Assembly (NCBI GenBank): GCA_964505035.1
Contig: CAZDGK010000054.1
Coordinates: forward strand, 1-6,778
Direction: 5' to 3'
DNA length: 6,778 bases
Source: CAZDGK01 sp964505035
GTDB taxonomy: Bacteria > Patescibacteriota > Saccharimonadia > UBA4664
Part shown: positions 6,116-6,778 of the stretch, one piece after another
How positions within the stretch are numbered: position 1 is the stretch's first letter
How the letters are laid out: each line of letters starts with the position of its first letter
Notes under the pieces: generated by a model
The model's input: only the letters and a program-made list of their open reading frames with translations
What the model was told of the DNA's origin: nothing
Database searches by the model: none
Position numbers and translations under genes: made by a program

Positions 6116-6538
6116 ATGAGTATCTCAAAACTCGGCAAGGTGTTTGCCATAGTCCCGGCCTTAGCCATGTCCCTGGGCCTGAGCAGCTTTCTGGCCCTGG
6201 CCGCTCCGGCCTACGCCGCGCCCGCTAGTTGTACTGGCGGTCCGACGAGTTCTAACCCGCTGGACGCAGGCGCCCAGTGTGCGGCTCCTAACAACGCTTC
6301 GGACAACTTGTTTGGCGCTGGCGGTATCTTCCAGACCATCGCCAACACGCTGATCTTCCTAGTGGGTGCGGTGGCCGTGCTGTTCCTGATCATTGGTGGC
6401 TTGCGCTACGTTATCTCGAATGGTGACCCCAAGGCGGTGGAGGCAGCCAAGCAGACCATCCTGTACGCGATCATCGGTATTGTGGTGGCCATCCTGGCGT
6501 TTGCCGCAGTCCAGTTCGTGATCACGACGTTCCAATAG
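6116..6538 (+). CDS. VirB2/TrbC-like T4SS pilin, paralog P5, with signal peptide
   Basis: A 140-residue protein with the clearest signal peptide of the set: basic start MSISKLGK, a hydrophobic core to about residue 30, then PAYA-AP as the cleavage site near 34. The mature N-terminus holds Cys39 and Cys55 in a polar 35-residue stretch. Helix 1 is about 75-98 (FLVGAVAVLFLIIGG), the loop YVISNGDPKAVEAAKQTI spans 98-115, and helix 2 is about 115-137. This is the classic VirB2 plan: long cleaved leader, outside N-terminus, cytoplasmic loop. AAGGAG (6098-6103) lies 12 nt before the ATG. It is the last gene before a strong terminator. The clear leader and the separate upstream gap make it a good candidate for the main pilin (inference). 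Confidence 0.82.
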   Translation: MSISKLGKVFAIVPALAMSLGLSSFLALAAPAYAAPASCTGGPTSSNPLDAGAQCAAPNNASDNLFGAGGIFQTIANTLIFLVGAVAVLFLIIGGLRYVISNGDPKAVEAAKQTILYAIIGIVVAILAFAAVQFVITTFQ

Positions 6539-6554
6539 GACCCGATCCCGTCTC

Positions 6555-6580
6555 AAAAAACGCCCTCCGGGGCGTTTTTT
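6555..6580. terminator. Bidirectional intrinsic terminator after the pilin operon
   Basis: An 11-bp perfect stem, AAAAAACGCCC (6555-6565) paired with GGGCGTTTTTT (6570-6580) around a TCCG loop. It is GC-rich at the top with T6 on the plus strand and, by symmetry, T6 on the minus strand. It starts 16 bp after the P5 stop. Confidence 0.92.
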
Positions 6581-6609
6581 AGTATCCTGACTGGGGCAGG
6601 GCTGGGACT

Positions 6610-6637
6610 AAAAAACCACCGCGGGCGGTGGTTTTTT
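6610..6637. terminator. Bidirectional intrinsic terminator after the Hsp20 gene
   Basis: Stem AAAAAACCACCG (6610-6621) paired with CGGTGGTTTTTT (6626-6637) around a four-base loop, with T6 on both strands. It lies 19 bp past the stop of the minus-strand Hsp20 gene and is presumably its terminator, backing up the pilin terminator in the other direction. Confidence 0.88.
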
Positions 6638-6656
6638 GGGACTGACTGGTTGCTGG

Positions 6657-6778
6657 CTAAACCGGCTTGACCTTGATCTTCTTGACTTTGTCCTGCTGGA
6701 CCTTGGGGATGCTGATGGTGAGCACGCCGTCCTTGAGACTGGCAGCAGCCTTCTCGGCAATGGTGCTGGTGGGCAGGA
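6657..6778 (-). CDS. Hsp20/alpha-crystallin small heat-shock protein, C-terminal fragment (partial)
   Basis: The last 39 codons of a gene entering from the right edge. The visible part reads LPTSTIAEKAAASLKDGVL, then TISIPKVQQDKVKKIKVKPV and a TAG stop. ASLKDGVLTISIPK is the conserved end of the alpha-crystallin domain (A-x-x-x-n-G-V-L signature), and IKV near the C-terminus fits the I-x-I/V motif that docks into neighbouring subunits. Small heat-shock proteins are ATP-independent holdases that form oligomers in the cytoplasm. It converges with the pilin operon and is separated from it by two terminators, so it is not part of the T4SS unit. Confidence 0.9.
   Translation of the reverse strand, partial: LPTSTIAEKAAASLKDGVLTISIPKVQQDKVKKIKVKPV

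Overview
The window looks like a chromosomal piece of a Candidate Phyla Radiation (Patescibacteria) bacterium, most plausibly a GC-rich member of Candidatus Saccharibacteria (TM7). This is inferred from gene content and from the protein style of PrgI, the VirB6-like protein and the small VirB2-like pilins; no rRNA or other taxonomic marker is present. The standard bacterial code fits: TAA, TAG and TGA all end convincing genes, and TGA ends the first pilin exactly at an ATGA overlap, so UGA is not recoded here.

Layout. Positions 1-4530 carry a minus-strand operon for the membrane and energy core of a reduced type IV secretion system (T4SS). In transcription order it holds a large VirB6/TrbL-like polytopic protein, a PrgI-family protein, a TraC/VirB4-N-terminal-like protein without a Walker motif, and the first 54 codons of VirB4, which runs out of the window. 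The last three genes are joined by TAATG stop/start overlaps. Positions 4594-6538 carry, divergently on the plus strand, five small tandem paralogous VirB2/TrbC-like pilin proteins (called P1-P5 here). A strong bidirectional terminator follows, then a second one, and finally the 3' end of a minus-strand Hsp20 small heat-shock gene unrelated to the T4SS.

Control. The divergent intergenic region is only about 60-80 bp. It holds a perfect 18-bp palindrome (TTTGACGTATACGTCAAA), a good sigma70-type promoter for the pilins (TTGACT-N17-TACAAT), and a weaker promoter for the virB6 side whose -35 lies inside the palindrome. The pilin promoter places the transcript start about at the ATG of the first pilin, so that mRNA is probably leaderless. 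A separate weak promoter may serve prgI and another the fifth pilin.

How the genes may work together: VirB4 energises pilin handling and assembly, PrgI and VirB6 form the inner-membrane platform, and the P1-P5 proteins would be the pilus or channel subunits. In an episymbiotic CPR cell such a system could serve DNA uptake, conjugation or host contact; that last step is inference. No VirD4, relaxase, VirB8, VirB9 or VirB10 gene is visible here. No tRNA, rRNA, CRISPR array or insertion sequence was seen.
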